Below are positions 15,597 to 24,918 of a DNA stretch of 64,000 nt, piece by piece. Source of the stretch: Hungatella sp. (GTDB lineage Bacteria; Bacillota; Clostridia; Lachnospirales; Lachnospiraceae); the NCBI GenBank assembly GCA_022792815.1, contig JAAWBS010000014.1, positions 1-64,000 of the forward strand, written 5' to 3'. A program made the translations under genes and the position numbers. Position 1 is the first letter of the stretch, and each line of letters begins with the position of its first letter. Under the pieces are notes generated by a model, which worked only from the letters and a program-made list of their open reading frames with translations, was not told where the DNA came from and made no database searches.

Positions 15597-18479
15597 TTAA
15601 TCTCCGATGATGACGTTGCTGGCAGCAAGAGCGCCTGCATTGACAATATCTTCCAGCTTGCTGTAGCCATAGTAAAGGCGATACACACTCTTGGCCACAG
15701 TGGCCGCGTTGGCGGAAGAATATCCATAGGGAATATTCACGGTCACACTGATCTCCGGGTTGGCATAGGGACCGTAGGAGATAAAGAACGCATGGTTTGC
15801 CCTGGTATTCTCCTGGGCAGTACCGGTCTTACCCGCGATCTCCACCTCCAGATCCCGGAAAATCCTCTTAGATGAGCTTTCGGTGATCACCCGTCTCATA
15901 CCGCTTTGGACAGCCTCCCATGTGGTGTCCGCAATATTGACATAATTGGAGATTTCCGGTGTACAGTCCTCCACCACAGTCCCGTCGGACCTGGTGATTT
16001 TATCGATCAGGGACAGTTCAAACACCTTTCCCCGGTTGGCCAGAGCCGTCACGTACCGGGACAGCTGGACATTGGAGTAGGAGTTGTTGCCCTGTCCCAT
16101 GGAGGAACGCTCCGGGTCCTCTGTGGTAAGCTGCGGAGGGCTCTCCGCGATCTCGATTCCCGAGGGATGGTCAAATCCAAACTGGGACGCGTACCTTCGG
16201 ATCACCTCCAGACCCCTGTCCGTAGAGTATACCCCCTCCTCATTGGTGGAGAGACGGTGAGCTGCCTCGGAGAAAAAGTAGTTGCAGGAATTCTCGAGAG
16301 CCCCTGACACGTCCAGCTTCCCGTGTCGTCCCGGGTTGATCCAGCAGCGGATCACGGGAAATACTTCCTCGTAAATTCCGGTGCACTCGATCTCATCTGC
16401 GGTTGAGATCACCCCCTCCTCCAGGGCAGCGATGGCGGTGATCGGCTTGAATGTGGAGCCCGGCGCTTTCACCACCTGGGTGGCATTATTATACAGCGGA
16501 AGGGATAAATCCTCGTTGAGCTGGGCAAAATACGCGGGGTCCACGGAACCTGACATCATATTGTTGTTGTAGCTGGGATAGGTCACCAGCGCCCGCACTT
16601 CTCCTGTATTCACATCCGTGACCGTACAGCCCGCGGTACAGGGGTCTAAGGCCAGCTGCGCCGCCGTAATCTCAAGGTTGGTGATCTTTTCGATCAGGAA
16701 ATCAAAGGCAACGTCGGCTCCTCCCGCCCCCAGGCGTCTCACCTGCTCCTCGTCATAGGGAAGAATATTCTGGGAGTAGAGAGCCAGACACAGTTCTCTG
16801 CCTGTGATCACGTCCTGGTTGATCAGATATCGGAAGATCCGCTTGGTAAATCTCACGTCTCCCATCAGCTCTTCCATCACATAGTCCACCAGGGCCTGAA
16901 AGGTGTCATCGGCATTGGTGTACTTGTTGTCATAGGGAAGCTTGGAGGTGTCAATCCAGTCCTGGGATATGCCGTAGTACAGATAGTCCCGAAGACTTAA
17001 GGATTCCTCCTGCCACGCCTGAGCCTGGGGGCTTGTCTTGTCGATCTTGTCCCGCTTGAGAATCTCTTCTGTGTCCGAGGACAGATAAGTATAGACATAG
17101 GTCATATATGCTTTCATATCCTCGGGAAGCTCCGACATGGGAAGGGCGTTTTCGCTGGTGAGCTGGCTCTTCATATCCGTCAGAATCTGCTGCCTGGAAG
17201 CGGAAAACTTACTGTAAATCTCCTTTTCCACCTGTCCGGCATCCTCCCTCTCCATCTCTTTTAAGGAGAGGACGTTGTTGTTAATCAGCTGATAATAGGC
17301 ATCTTTTACCGGAATCTTCTTTTTACTGGAGTCCCGATTCTCCTCCTCCGTCACCTCCCGGTTCACCAGACGGCCTGTGATGATTCCCGCCAGATGCTGC
17401 TCTAAGAGATGATAGATACCGATCTGCAGATCCCGGTCCAGAGTCAGGTAAATATCGTTGCCCGCCTCCGGTTCCGTGGCATCCTCCAGGACCTTCAGCA
17501 CACGGCCTCTGCTGTCCACATACATATTCTGCACACCCTTTTTTCCTCTCAGAACATCCTCCTGGGTGGATTCAATGCCGATACGGCCCACGATGTCGTT
17601 GAGCTCATAGCTCTCGTCCTTCTGTCTCAGCTCCTCTAACTGTTCTTCGCTTGACACCTTCCCGGTATACCCGATGATGGATGCAAAGTAGAGGGCATCC
17701 TCATAGATCCGTCTGGTAGACTCCGCGATATCCACCCCCTGAAGCTCTGCCATGTGCTCCGAGATATCCACTACCGTCTCCTCCGACACATTGGAGGCCA
17801 CCGTGGTGGTCCTGTAGCTGGTAAACGCCGTCAGGGACATGGTATACCGGATGATTCCCACCTTTAGAGCCTCGTCGTCCGGCAAAATCAGCGGATTTCC
17901 CTTCTTGTCCTTCATCTTATGGATATCAAATTTTTCCTTCATCCTGTCAAAGACTTCCCGGGCAGACACATTGGAGGGATATTTTCCGCCTTCGTCATCC
18001 AGTTCGCTGACCGAGCGCAGATTGTAGAAGTCCCTGAGAAAGCGCAGCCTGGCCGTCTCGGAGGAGGTCGTGTACACAAAATTGCCATCCCGGTCTATGG
18101 CGATAGGCAGTTCCCCCTCTATGGTCTCCCCATGCCGGTCCAGGATCCGCACCAGTTCCAGAATCATCAGGTTCCTGTCCTGCGCCGTGTTGTAGACTCC
18201 CACGTCCCGGATGGTGACAGAGTAGGACAGTTCGTTTCTGGCCAGAATCACCCCGTTTCTGTCATAGATGTTGCCCCTTGTCCCGTTGGTGTAGGTAGTC
18301 CTCAGAATCTTGGACTCATACTTATTCATATACTCTTCCCCGTGAACGATCTGCAGATCAAACAGACGGCCCACAAGAGCGGCAAACATCAGGGTAAAAA
18401 TCACAGCCAGCGCAAACAGCCTTGATGTGATCACTTTTTTAATGGCAAGATGCAGAAGTTCCAGTAGATCTCTAAACAA
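15597..18479 (-). CDS. mrdA: Class B penicillin-binding protein (PBP2-like transpeptidase) with large insertion
   Basis: This protein of about 960 residues is the elongation-type transpeptidase expected beside mreC/mreD and rodA. One transmembrane helix near the N-terminus is followed by the pedestal (NGTRGNIYDRNGVILARN) and a transpeptidase domain with APGSTFKP (catalytic Ser about 675), SCN (about 731-733) and AGKTGTAQ. Between LTLDRDLQIGIYHLLEQ and the strand GCTVTDVNTGEVRALVTYPSY there are about 250 residues, where typical PBP2 proteins have some 20; this accounts for most of the extra length. The start is uncertain: TTG 18479 overlaps the mreD stop and has AGGAG 11 bases upstream; TTG 18503 has no ribosome site. 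Confidence 0.9.
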   Translation of the reverse strand: MFRDLLELLHLAIKKVITSRLFALAVIFTLMFAALVGRLFDLQIVHGEEYMNKYESKILRTTYTNGTRGNIYDRNGVILARNELSYSVTIRDVGVYNTAQDRNLMILELVRILDRHGETIEGELPIAIDRDGNFVYTTSSETARLRFLRDFYNLRSVSELDDEGGKYPSNVSAREVFDRMKEKFDIHKMKDKKGNPLILPDDEALKVGIIRYTMSLTAFTSYRTTTVASNVSEETVVDISEHMAELQGVDIAESTRRIYEDALYFASIIGYTGKVSSEEQLEELRQKDESYELNDIVGRIGIESTQEDVLRGKKGVQNMYVDSRGRVLKVLEDATEPEAGNDIYLTLDRDLQIGIYHLLEQHLAGIITGRLVNREVTEEENRDSSKKKIPVKDAYYQLINNNVLSLKEMEREDAGQVEKEIYSKFSASRQQILTDMKSQLTSENALPMSELPEDMKAYMTYVYTYLSSDTEEILKRDKIDKTSPQAQAWQEESLSLRDYLYYGISQDWIDTSKLPYDNKYTNADDTFQALVDYVMEELMGDVRFTKRIFRYLINQDVITGRELCLALYSQNILPYDEEQVRRLGAGGADVAFDFLIEKITNLEITAAQLALDPCTAGCTVTDVNTGEVRALVTYPSYNNNMMSGSVDPAYFAQLNEDLSLPLYNNATQVVKAPGSTFKPITAIAALEEGVISTADEIECTGIYEEVFPVIRCWINPGRHGKLDVSGALENSCNYFFSEAAHRLSTNEEGVYSTDRGLEVIRRYASQFGFDHPSGIEIAESPPQLTTEDPERSSMGQGNNSYSNVQLSRYVTALANRGKVFELSLIDKITRSDGTVVEDCTPEISNYVNIADTTWEAVQSGMRRVITESSSKRIFRDLEVEIAGKTGTAQENTRANHAFFISYGPYANPEISVTVNIPYGYSSANAATVAKSVYRLYYGYSKLEDIVNAGALAASNVIIGD

Positions 18480-18990
18480 TGGTGGTATCTCTCCTATTTT
18501 CAAATTCAGTCAATCGTCTGTTGATGTAGAGAAGCAGGCGGTAGATAAACAGTGTGGTCACAACCGTAAATATGGTCTCGGGAATCACCAGTTCCCGAAA
18601 ATAGTAAAAGATATTTAACCGCCCCCGGATCAGAAAGCGGAACACGTAGACATACAGGTTGTACGCCAGCTCATTGAGTACGCTTAACACCAGGGGCAGG
18701 GTGATGTATTCTTCATAATAGTACTTTGTGCAGATCCCGTTGACAAATCCCACATACACATAGAACAGGGTATAGAACCCAAAGGGACCGCTGTAGAACA
18801 AGTCCAAAAGCACGCCGGCCAAAACTCCGTAGAGCATCCCCGCACGCTGCCCTTTCATGAATCCGAAGGAAAAGGTCAGAATCAGCAGCAGATTGGGCGA
18901 GGCCGACAAAAAAGGAATCAGCGGAAACACGCAGTTCTGGATGGTAAATGCCGCAATCATAAGAAGCAGATTAATCAGGGTTCTCTTCAT
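18472..18990 (-). CDS. mreD: Rod shape-determining protein MreD
   Basis: The 172-residue protein is almost wholly hydrophobic with five or six predicted helices and the MreD pattern: TIQNCVFPLIPFLSASPNLLLILTFSFGFMKGQRAGMLYGVLAGVLLDLF. MreD is an integral part of the MreBCD elongation complex. ATG 18990 has GGAG six bases upstream and lies directly after the mreC stop. It overlaps the PBP start. mreB is not in this window. Confidence 0.93.
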   Translation of the reverse strand: MKRTLINLLLMIAAFTIQNCVFPLIPFLSASPNLLLILTFSFGFMKGQRAGMLYGVLAGVLLDLFYSGPFGFYTLFYVYVGFVNGICTKYYYEEYITLPLVLSVLNELAYNLYVYVFRFLIRGRLNIFYYFRELVIPETIFTVVTTLFIYRLLLYINRRLTEFENRRDTTIV

Positions 18991-18991
18991 A

Positions 18992-19837
18992 TTATTCTCC
19001 TGCAAAATCCCCGTCTTCTTTCACGTCGGTGATGATCAGAACCTCCTGGAGATTGTTGAATTTCGCCGCCGGAATCAGATATCCGGAACTGGTCAGCTGG
19101 TTGCTGTCAACGGAGATATCCACGGCGTATCCCACTAAAATTCCCGGTTGAAACCGGGAGCTGATATTAGAGGTGATAATCCGGTCTCCCTCCTTGATGT
19201 CTCCGCCTTTCTTGATGTTGGTGATCCGAAGGCGGCCGTCTTTGTACAGTGTCAGATCCCCTGCCACGATACAGGTCTCCCCCGACTGCACTGCCATGGC
19301 GCTGACCCGGCTGGAGTCGTCGATGATGGAGCGGACTGTGGCATAGTGGGCTCCCACATCCGTGACGATCCCCGCAAGCCCTCCGCCGGCCAGGACGTTG
19401 CTCCCCACCTTCACGCCGTCTGCCGACCCCTTGTCCACCCGGAATACCTGGAACCAATCGCCGGAATCATTGGCGATAACCCTGGCAGCGGTTTTTTCAT
19501 ACTGCATGTACTCCTGGTCCAGACCGTAAAGCTCCCGAAGCCGCGCCAGCTCAAACTGTTCCGCCGAAAGGCGGTTGTTCTCCTCCACCAGCCGGTCAAT
19601 CTCGGCCTGGAGCCTGCGGTTTTCCTCCACGGCGCCTTTCAGCCTCCCGTAATCGGACAGTTCCTGGTATATGGATACTCCCAGCTTGTTCACTCCGGTC
19701 TGAATGGGAATCAAAATATAGCCCACTCCGGTCCGAAGAGGAGTCAGCCACTGGTCGTTGACTGAGGTAACTCCGATCAACAGGACACAGAAAATAGTCA
19801 GTCCTGTCAGCACATATCTGTTTTTCTTGGATTCCAT
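18992..19837 (-). CDS. mreC: Rod shape-determining protein MreC
   Basis: MreC is an extracytoplasmic scaffold that links PBP2/RodA to MreB. The 281-residue protein has one N-terminal membrane helix (YVLTGLTIFCVLLIGVTSV), a coiled-coil stretch (about 65-110, EENRRLQAEIDRLVEENNRLSAEQ) and a beta-rich C-terminal region with ARVIANDSGDWFQVFRVDKGSADGVKVGSNVLAGGGLAGIV. ATG 19837 has AAGGA nine bases upstream. It starts one base after the radC stop, so radC, mreC and mreD are tightly joined. Confidence 0.95.
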   Translation of the reverse strand: MESKKNRYVLTGLTIFCVLLIGVTSVNDQWLTPLRTGVGYILIPIQTGVNKLGVSIYQELSDYGRLKGAVEENRRLQAEIDRLVEENNRLSAEQFELARLRELYGLDQEYMQYEKTAARVIANDSGDWFQVFRVDKGSADGVKVGSNVLAGGGLAGIVTDVGAHYATVRSIIDDSSRVSAMAVQSGETCIVAGDLTLYKDGRLRITNIKKGGDIKEGDRIITSNISSRFQPGILVGYAVDISVDSNQLTSSGYLIPAAKFNNLQEVLIITDVKEDGDFAGE

Positions 19838-20536
19838 CTATAACATTCCTTCTTTTTTAAAACTGCAAAAGCTGTTGTCTCCGATGACAATGTGGTCCAA
19901 AAGCTGAATCTCGATTAAGTTTCCTGCCTCAAAAACCCGTCTGGTCAGCATACAGTCCTCCCTGCTGGGCACAGGGTCCCCGCTGGGATGGTTATGAACC
20001 AGAATAATCCCCACCGCCTGATAGCGCAGAGCCTGAATAAAAATCTCTCTGGGGGAAGCCAGAGAGGCGTTGACAGTCCCCTTGGAGATCAGCAAATCCC
20101 GAATCAGCTGATTCTTGACGTTGAGAAGCATGACATAGAGGTGCTCCTGCTGCAGATGTCTGACCTCTTCCATATAGTACTCCACCACCGAACGGGGATT
20201 GTCAAATACCGTGCTTCTGGCCATGGCCGAACGGCGGCTGATCCGCTTGGACAGCTCTCCGATGCACAACAGCTGAATCCCTTTTACGGTTCCGATGCCC
20301 TCCAACTTCTTAAGCTCCGGAAGGGTCAGCCTGCAAAGGCCCAAGAGGCCGTCATCATTGGGGTAGTTAAGCTCCAGTACCTGCCGGGCCAGCGCCAGAG
20401 AACTGGATTTTCTGCTGCCTGTCCGTATGATCACGGCCAGCAGCTCTGCGTCGCTTAATCCTTCCGGCCCCATGCGCAGACACTTCTCATAGGGACGGTC
20501 ATTCTCCGGGATATCTTTTATCTTAATGTGATCCAT
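19838..20536 (-). CDS. radC: DNA repair protein RadC (JAB/MPN-like)
   Basis: The 232-residue protein has an N-terminal helix-hairpin-helix region (LPELKKLEGIGTVKGIQLLCIGEL) and a C-terminal JAB1/MPN metal-binding domain with HNHPSGDPVPSREDCMLTRRV, where the His residues and Asp bind zinc. Its role in DNA repair is disputed. ATG 20536 is preceded by GAGGAG at short distance. It is first in the mre-min run, as in many Firmicutes (radC-mreB-mreC-mreD), but mreB is missing from the usual slot between radC and mreC. Confidence 0.93.
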   Translation of the reverse strand: MDHIKIKDIPENDRPYEKCLRMGPEGLSDAELLAVIIRTGSRKSSSLALARQVLELNYPNDDGLLGLCRLTLPELKKLEGIGTVKGIQLLCIGELSKRISRRSAMARSTVFDNPRSVVEYYMEEVRHLQQEHLYVMLLNVKNQLIRDLLISKGTVNASLASPREIFIQALRYQAVGIILVHNHPSGDPVPSREDCMLTRRVFEAGNLIEIQLLDHIVIGDNSFCSFKKEGML

Positions 20537-20580
20537 CCATCTCCTCGCCTCGTGACTCTCCAAAGTACGGGGCTGGTGAC

Positions 20581-20609
20581 ATTTTACCATAACTTGGTAT
20601 TTCTGTATA
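20581..20609 (-). promoter_or_regulatory. Promoter of the radC-mre-min-dacA run
   Basis: On the minus strand TATACA (20604-20609), 17 bp and TAAAAT (20581-20586) with an extended TGG before the -10. It is the only good promoter seen upstream of ten closely spaced genes down to 11.2 kb, with transcription starting near 20574. Confidence 0.7.
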
Positions 20610-20625
20610 GACAGTTTATAAAATC

Positions 20626-21918
20626 TTAATACTGATCAGGCAGGGAACACAGTCCTTTCTCCCACAGCTTCTGTAAGGACATCAGGATGCCAAGTTTAGC
20701 GTGATACCAGGTTAAACCGCCCTGGAAATATACGGCATAGGGAGGTTTGATGGGGGCATCGGCGCTCAGTTCGATGGAGGAGCCCTGGACAAAGGCTCCG
20801 GCTGCCATGATCACCGGCGCGTCATAACCCGGCATATCCCACGGCTCCGGCGTGACAAAGCTGTCCACCGGGGCTGCTGCCTGGATTCCCTGGCAGAAGG
20901 CGATGACTCCCTCCGGGCTTCCGAAAGTGATGGACTGGATGATGTCGTGGCGCTCCTCTCTGCCGCCGGGAACCACCAAAAATCCCAGCCTCTCATAGAG
21001 ATTGGCTGCAAAGACAGCCCCTTTTAGGGCTCCCGCCACCACGGTGGGAGACAGAAATAGTCCCTGATAAAAGGACTGATTCAACCCCAGACTGGCCCCC
21101 ACCTCTCTCCCCAGTCCCGGGGCGCTTAACCGGAAGGAAGCCCTGTCGATGCAGTCTCTCCTCCCTGCGATGTAGCCGCCGATAGGTGCCAGGCCTCCCC
21201 CCGGATTTTTGATGAGGGACCCCACCACCATGTCCGCCCCCACTTCCGACGGCTCTATGGTCTCCACAAACTCCCCGTAACAGTTGTCCACCATGCAGAT
21301 TAAGTCCGGCTTGATCTTTTTGGCAAAAGCGATCAGCTCTCCGATCTGTTCCACCGAAAAAGTAGGCCTGGCGGCATAGCCTTTGGACCGCTGGATGGTC
21401 ATCAGTTTGGTCTTCTCGTGGATGGCCTTTTCGATGCCGGCGAAGTCAAAGGTTCCGTCTTCCTTTAAATCCACCTGGCGGTAGGAAACCCCATACTCCT
21501 TCAGGGAACCTGTGGACTCCCGGATGCCGATCACCTCCTCCAAGGTGTCGTAGGGTTTTCCGTTGGGGGAGAGAAGCTCGTCCCCCGGCCGCAGATTGCC
21601 GGAGAGGGCGATGTGAAGGGCGTGGGTGCCGCTGATCAGCTGGGGGCGCACCAGGGCGCTCTCGGTGCCGAACACGCCGGCAAACACCTGCTCCAGGGTA
21701 TCTCTCCCCAGATCATTGTACCCGTAACCGGTGGTTGCGGCAAAATGGATGTCGCTGACCCGATTGTCCTGCATGGCCTTGACAACCTTCAGCTGATTGT
21801 ACTCGGCCCGGCCGTCGATGGCCTCAAACCGGTCCTTTAACCCTGTCTCGATGTCCTTTGCAAACCCTAAAACCCGTGGGGAAATCCCCATGGACTCATA
21901 CATGTGATCCAAATTCAT
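20626..21918 (-). CDS. PLP-dependent methionine gamma-lyase-like protein (YnbB / aluminium-resistance family)
   Basis: The 430-residue protein belongs to the fold-type I PLP family annotated as methionine gamma-lyase-like or aluminium-resistance protein (YnbB in Bacillus). Visible features are GYGYNDLGRDTLEQVFAGVFG near the N-terminus, SGTHALHIALSG, the MTIQRSKGYAARPTFS segment with the likely PLP Lys, LICMVDNCYGEFVE and GSLIKNPGGGLAPIGGYIAG. ATG 21918 has GGAG eight bases upstream. It follows miaA, as in mutS-mutL-miaA-hfq-ynbB of Bacillus, but no hfq reading frame lies in the 87-base gap. The physiological substrate is not established for the family. Confidence 0.9.
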   Translation of the reverse strand: MNLDHMYESMGISPRVLGFAKDIETGLKDRFEAIDGRAEYNQLKVVKAMQDNRVSDIHFAATTGYGYNDLGRDTLEQVFAGVFGTESALVRPQLISGTHALHIALSGNLRPGDELLSPNGKPYDTLEEVIGIRESTGSLKEYGVSYRQVDLKEDGTFDFAGIEKAIHEKTKLMTIQRSKGYAARPTFSVEQIGELIAFAKKIKPDLICMVDNCYGEFVETIEPSEVGADMVVGSLIKNPGGGLAPIGGYIAGRRDCIDRASFRLSAPGLGREVGASLGLNQSFYQGLFLSPTVVAGALKGAVFAANLYERLGFLVVPGGREERHDIIQSITFGSPEGVIAFCQGIQAAAPVDSFVTPEPWDMPGYDAPVIMAAGAFVQGSSIELSADAPIKPPYAVYFQGGLTWYHAKLGILMSLQKLWEKGLCSLPDQY

Positions 21919-22005
21919 ATTCTTCTCTCCTGTTGTTCTCATCTTCTCTTCTATACGGATAGGAAACACCATAACCCGTTTTCTTCTGACGACTTTCCCG
22001 CCCGG

Positions 22006-22986
22006 TTATCCGTTATGCAGAGTCGGGGAGGCCGACGGACAAAGTCCGGGACACACTGCCCGGATCTCGCCTAAGATGTATTCCAGCACCTTCTCCCGGT
22101 CGTTGTCAAATCGGGGAAGGTCCAGCCATCTCACATCCCGCTCTCTCCGAAACCAGGTCAGCTGCCGCTTTGCAAAATGTCTGGTGTCCCGCTTGATGGT
22201 GCTGACAGCCTCCTCAAGGCCTGTGCGCCCTTCCAGGTAATCCAGAATCTCCTTGTATCCCAGGCCCTGCATGGATACCAGCTCTCTGGTGCAGCCCATG
22301 GCCCTGAGGCGTCTCACCTCGTCCACCAGCCCGTCTGCCATCATCTGATCCACTCTGGCCTCGATCCTCTCGTAGAGAATGCTTCTCTCCGTGTTCAGCA
22401 CATAGTAAAACAGGTCATAGGGGGAATTTTTCTTCCTCTCCGTCTCATTGTGTTCCGAAATCCTTCCTCCTGTCTGATGAAAAAACTCCAGTGCCCGGAT
22501 CACCCGCTTTACATTGTTGGGGTGGATCTCATCGGCAGCCTTTGGGTCCTGTTCCCGAAGCATCCGGTGGAGTACCTCCGGCCCCTTTTCTCCTGCCACC
22601 TGCTCTAACTGCCGTCGGAAGGTGTCATCCATCCCGTGCTGTGTAAAGTCGATGTCATAGGCTAAGGCCTGGATATAAAACCCGGTCCCCCCTGCCACGA
22701 TGGGGACATGTCCCCGGCTGATGATCCCGGAAAGTGCCTCCTTGGCCATAGCCAGAAACCGAGTCACGTTAAAGTCCTCCGTGGGCTCCAGCACGTCGAT
22801 GAGATGATGGGGAACCCCTCTCATCTCCCCTCTCGTCACCTTGGCGGAACCGATGTCCATGTGGCGGTACACCTGCATGGAGTCGGCGCTGATGATCTCT
22901 CCGCCTGCCGCCCTGGCAAGTTCAATGGAAAGGCCGGTCTTCCCCACTGCCGTGGGACCGGCCAGAATAATCAGAGGCTGAGCCAT
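22006..22986 (-). CDS. miaA: tRNA dimethylallyltransferase
   Basis: MiaA adds an isopentenyl group to A37 of tRNAs that read codons beginning with U, the substrate that MiaB then thiomethylates. The 326-residue protein has the P-loop ILAGPTAVGKTGLSIELA, the DSMQVYRHMDIGSAK motif, GGTGFYIQALAYDIDF and RRQLTWFRRERDVRWLD near the end. ATG 22986 has AAGGAG six bases upstream. It follows mutL by 12 bases. Confidence 0.97.
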   Translation of the reverse strand: MAQPLIILAGPTAVGKTGLSIELARAAGGEIISADSMQVYRHMDIGSAKVTRGEMRGVPHHLIDVLEPTEDFNVTRFLAMAKEALSGIISRGHVPIVAGGTGFYIQALAYDIDFTQHGMDDTFRRQLEQVAGEKGPEVLHRMLREQDPKAADEIHPNNVKRVIRALEFFHQTGGRISEHNETERKKNSPYDLFYYVLNTERSILYERIEARVDQMMADGLVDEVRRLRAMGCTRELVSMQGLGYKEILDYLEGRTGLEEAVSTIKRDTRHFAKRQLTWFRRERDVRWLDLPRFDNDREKVLEYILGEIRAVCPGLCPSASPTLHNG

Positions 22987-22998
22987 AGCAATCTCCTT

Positions 22999-24897
22999 CT
23001 ATAGGATTCGTTTGAATTTTTTCTCCAGTTCGTATCGGCTCATGGAGATGATTGTGGGCCTCCCGTGCGGGCAGGCATAGGGATTCTCCAGTTCTAAAAG
23101 CCGGTCGATGAGATGATCCGCCTCCTGGACAGACAATCGGTGATTGCCCTTCACCGCCGCCTTACAGGACATGGAGGCCACCTTCTCGTAGATCATATCC
23201 GTGTTCCCTCTCAGAATGTCATCGGAGAGATTGTCCAGAATCTCCATCAGCAGTTCCTTCTTGGCGACGGAAAACAGGTTGTCCGGGACCGCCCGCACCG
23301 CGTACTCCTTGCCTCCGAAAGGCTCGATCTCAAAGCCGATCTGGGCAAAGCAGCTCATATATTTATCCAGAAGGACCTGCTCCTCGCTCCCCAGTGTGAG
23401 GATGATGGGAGGGTTGACCAGCTGAGAAGTGTACTCCCGTTTTTTTAAGGAGGCCATGGTCCTCTCATAGAGAATCTTCTCGTGGGCCGCGTGCTGATCG
23501 ATGATGTAGAGCTGGTCCCGAAATTCCACCAGCCAGTAGGTATCAAACAGCTGTCCGATGAGCTTGTGGCGGAACCGGCTTTTGGGCTCCAGCAGCTTCT
23601 CCTCAAAAAGGTCCAGCTGACACGGCTCCCTCTCGGCTGTCCCGGCCTTGGGAACCTGGGACTTTAACGGCTCCCGGCCGGCCGGATTCATGACTTTAGA
23701 AACCTCGGAAGACTTCCCCGAAATCTCCGCCGTGTCTTTTGATCCCGCATTCCAGGAAGGACCGGTCTCCGCCACAACCGGGGGGAGAGGATCCTTCCCG
23801 GTCTCATACAGAGTCCTGCGCTTCACCTCAAATGGCTCCGGCCGCGGACCTATGTCTTTTTCTGATGTCTCCTTCTTCGGACCGTTTAGTTCCACCTGAG
23901 GGATCAGCTCTTTCTGGGAGAGGGCTGTGGTTACGGCCGTGCGGATGGTCTCATAGATCCGCTCCTCGTCCCGAAACCGCAGCTCCATTTTGGTGGGATG
24001 GACGTTGACGTCCAGATACTCCGGCTCGATAGTCAGGTGCAGGAGCACAAAGGGGTATTTGTGCTGCATCATAAAAGGCCTGTAGGCCTCCTCGATGGCC
24101 TTGGCTATCAGGCCGCTTCGGATATAGCGCCCATTGATATAGTAGTTCTCATAATTCCGGTTGCTCCTGGCGATCACCGGCTTCCCCGCAAATCCTCGGA
24201 TCTGCAGGGTTTCCTGGCTGCACGCAACCGGAAGCAGATTGGCGGCGATCTCCCTGCCGAACACCGTGTAGATGATGTCCTTTAGGTTGTGGTTGCCTGA
24301 TGTGTGAAGTTTGCTCTGATTGTTCTGGATAAACCGGATGGAGATGTCTGGGTGGGACAGGGCCATCTTCTCCACCAGAGCCGCCACATGGGAGCCTTCG
24401 GTCTGGGCTGTCTTCAAAAATTTCTGTCTGGCCGGCGTGTTGTAGAACAGATTCCGCACCAGGAATGTGGTCCCGTCGGGGGCTCCGATCTCTTCTAAGG
24501 ACCGCTCTTTTCCCCCCTCGATCTGGTAGCGGATGCCGGAGAGCTGTTCCGGCGTCTTGGTGATCAGCTCCACCTGGGATACCGAGGCGATGCTGGAGAG
24601 GGCCTCTCCCCGAAACCCTAAGGAGGACACGGTAAACAGATCCTCCACCGACTGAATCTTGCTGGTGGAGTGGCGGAGAAATGCCACGGGAACCTGTGCT
24701 TCGGGGATGCCGCAGCCATTGTCCGTCACCCGGATAAACGAGATCCCTCCGTCCCGGATCTCCACAGTGATGGCTGTGGCCTTGGCATCGATGGCATTCT
24801 CCAGAAGCTCCTTCACCACAGAAGCCGGCCTCTCGATGACCTCTCCGGCCGCAATCTTATTGATGGTATTCTGATCCAGTACTTTAATCTCTGTCAT
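22999..24897 (-). CDS. mutL: DNA mismatch repair protein MutL
   Basis: The 632-residue protein has the GHKL ATPase motifs: IAAGEVIERPASVVKELLENAIDA, DNGCGI, SLGFRGEAL and DGTTFLVRNLFYNTPARQKFL. A poorly conserved linker (about 340-430) precedes the C-terminal dimer and endonuclease domain. DQHAAHEKILYERT contains the family's DQHAAHER-like motif for the metal-dependent nicking activity, and ACPHGRPT near the C-terminus is another part of that site. It is therefore likely a nicking MutL of the Bacillus type. ATG 24897 has GAGGAG five bases upstream. Confidence 0.97.
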   Translation of the reverse strand: MTEIKVLDQNTINKIAAGEVIERPASVVKELLENAIDAKATAITVEIRDGGISFIRVTDNGCGIPEAQVPVAFLRHSTSKIQSVEDLFTVSSLGFRGEALSSIASVSQVELITKTPEQLSGIRYQIEGGKERSLEEIGAPDGTTFLVRNLFYNTPARQKFLKTAQTEGSHVAALVEKMALSHPDISIRFIQNNQSKLHTSGNHNLKDIIYTVFGREIAANLLPVACSQETLQIRGFAGKPVIARSNRNYENYYINGRYIRSGLIAKAIEEAYRPFMMQHKYPFVLLHLTIEPEYLDVNVHPTKMELRFRDEERIYETIRTAVTTALSQKELIPQVELNGPKKETSEKDIGPRPEPFEVKRRTLYETGKDPLPPVVAETGPSWNAGSKDTAEISGKSSEVSKVMNPAGREPLKSQVPKAGTAEREPCQLDLFEEKLLEPKSRFRHKLIGQLFDTYWLVEFRDQLYIIDQHAAHEKILYERTMASLKKREYTSQLVNPPIILTLGSEEQVLLDKYMSCFAQIGFEIEPFGGKEYAVRAVPDNLFSVAKKELLMEILDNLSDDILRGNTDMIYEKVASMSCKAAVKGNHRLSVQEADHLIDRLLELENPYACPHGRPTIISMSRYELEKKFKRIL

Positions 24898-24918
24898 AGT
24901 CTCTCCTCAAAATCGGTA

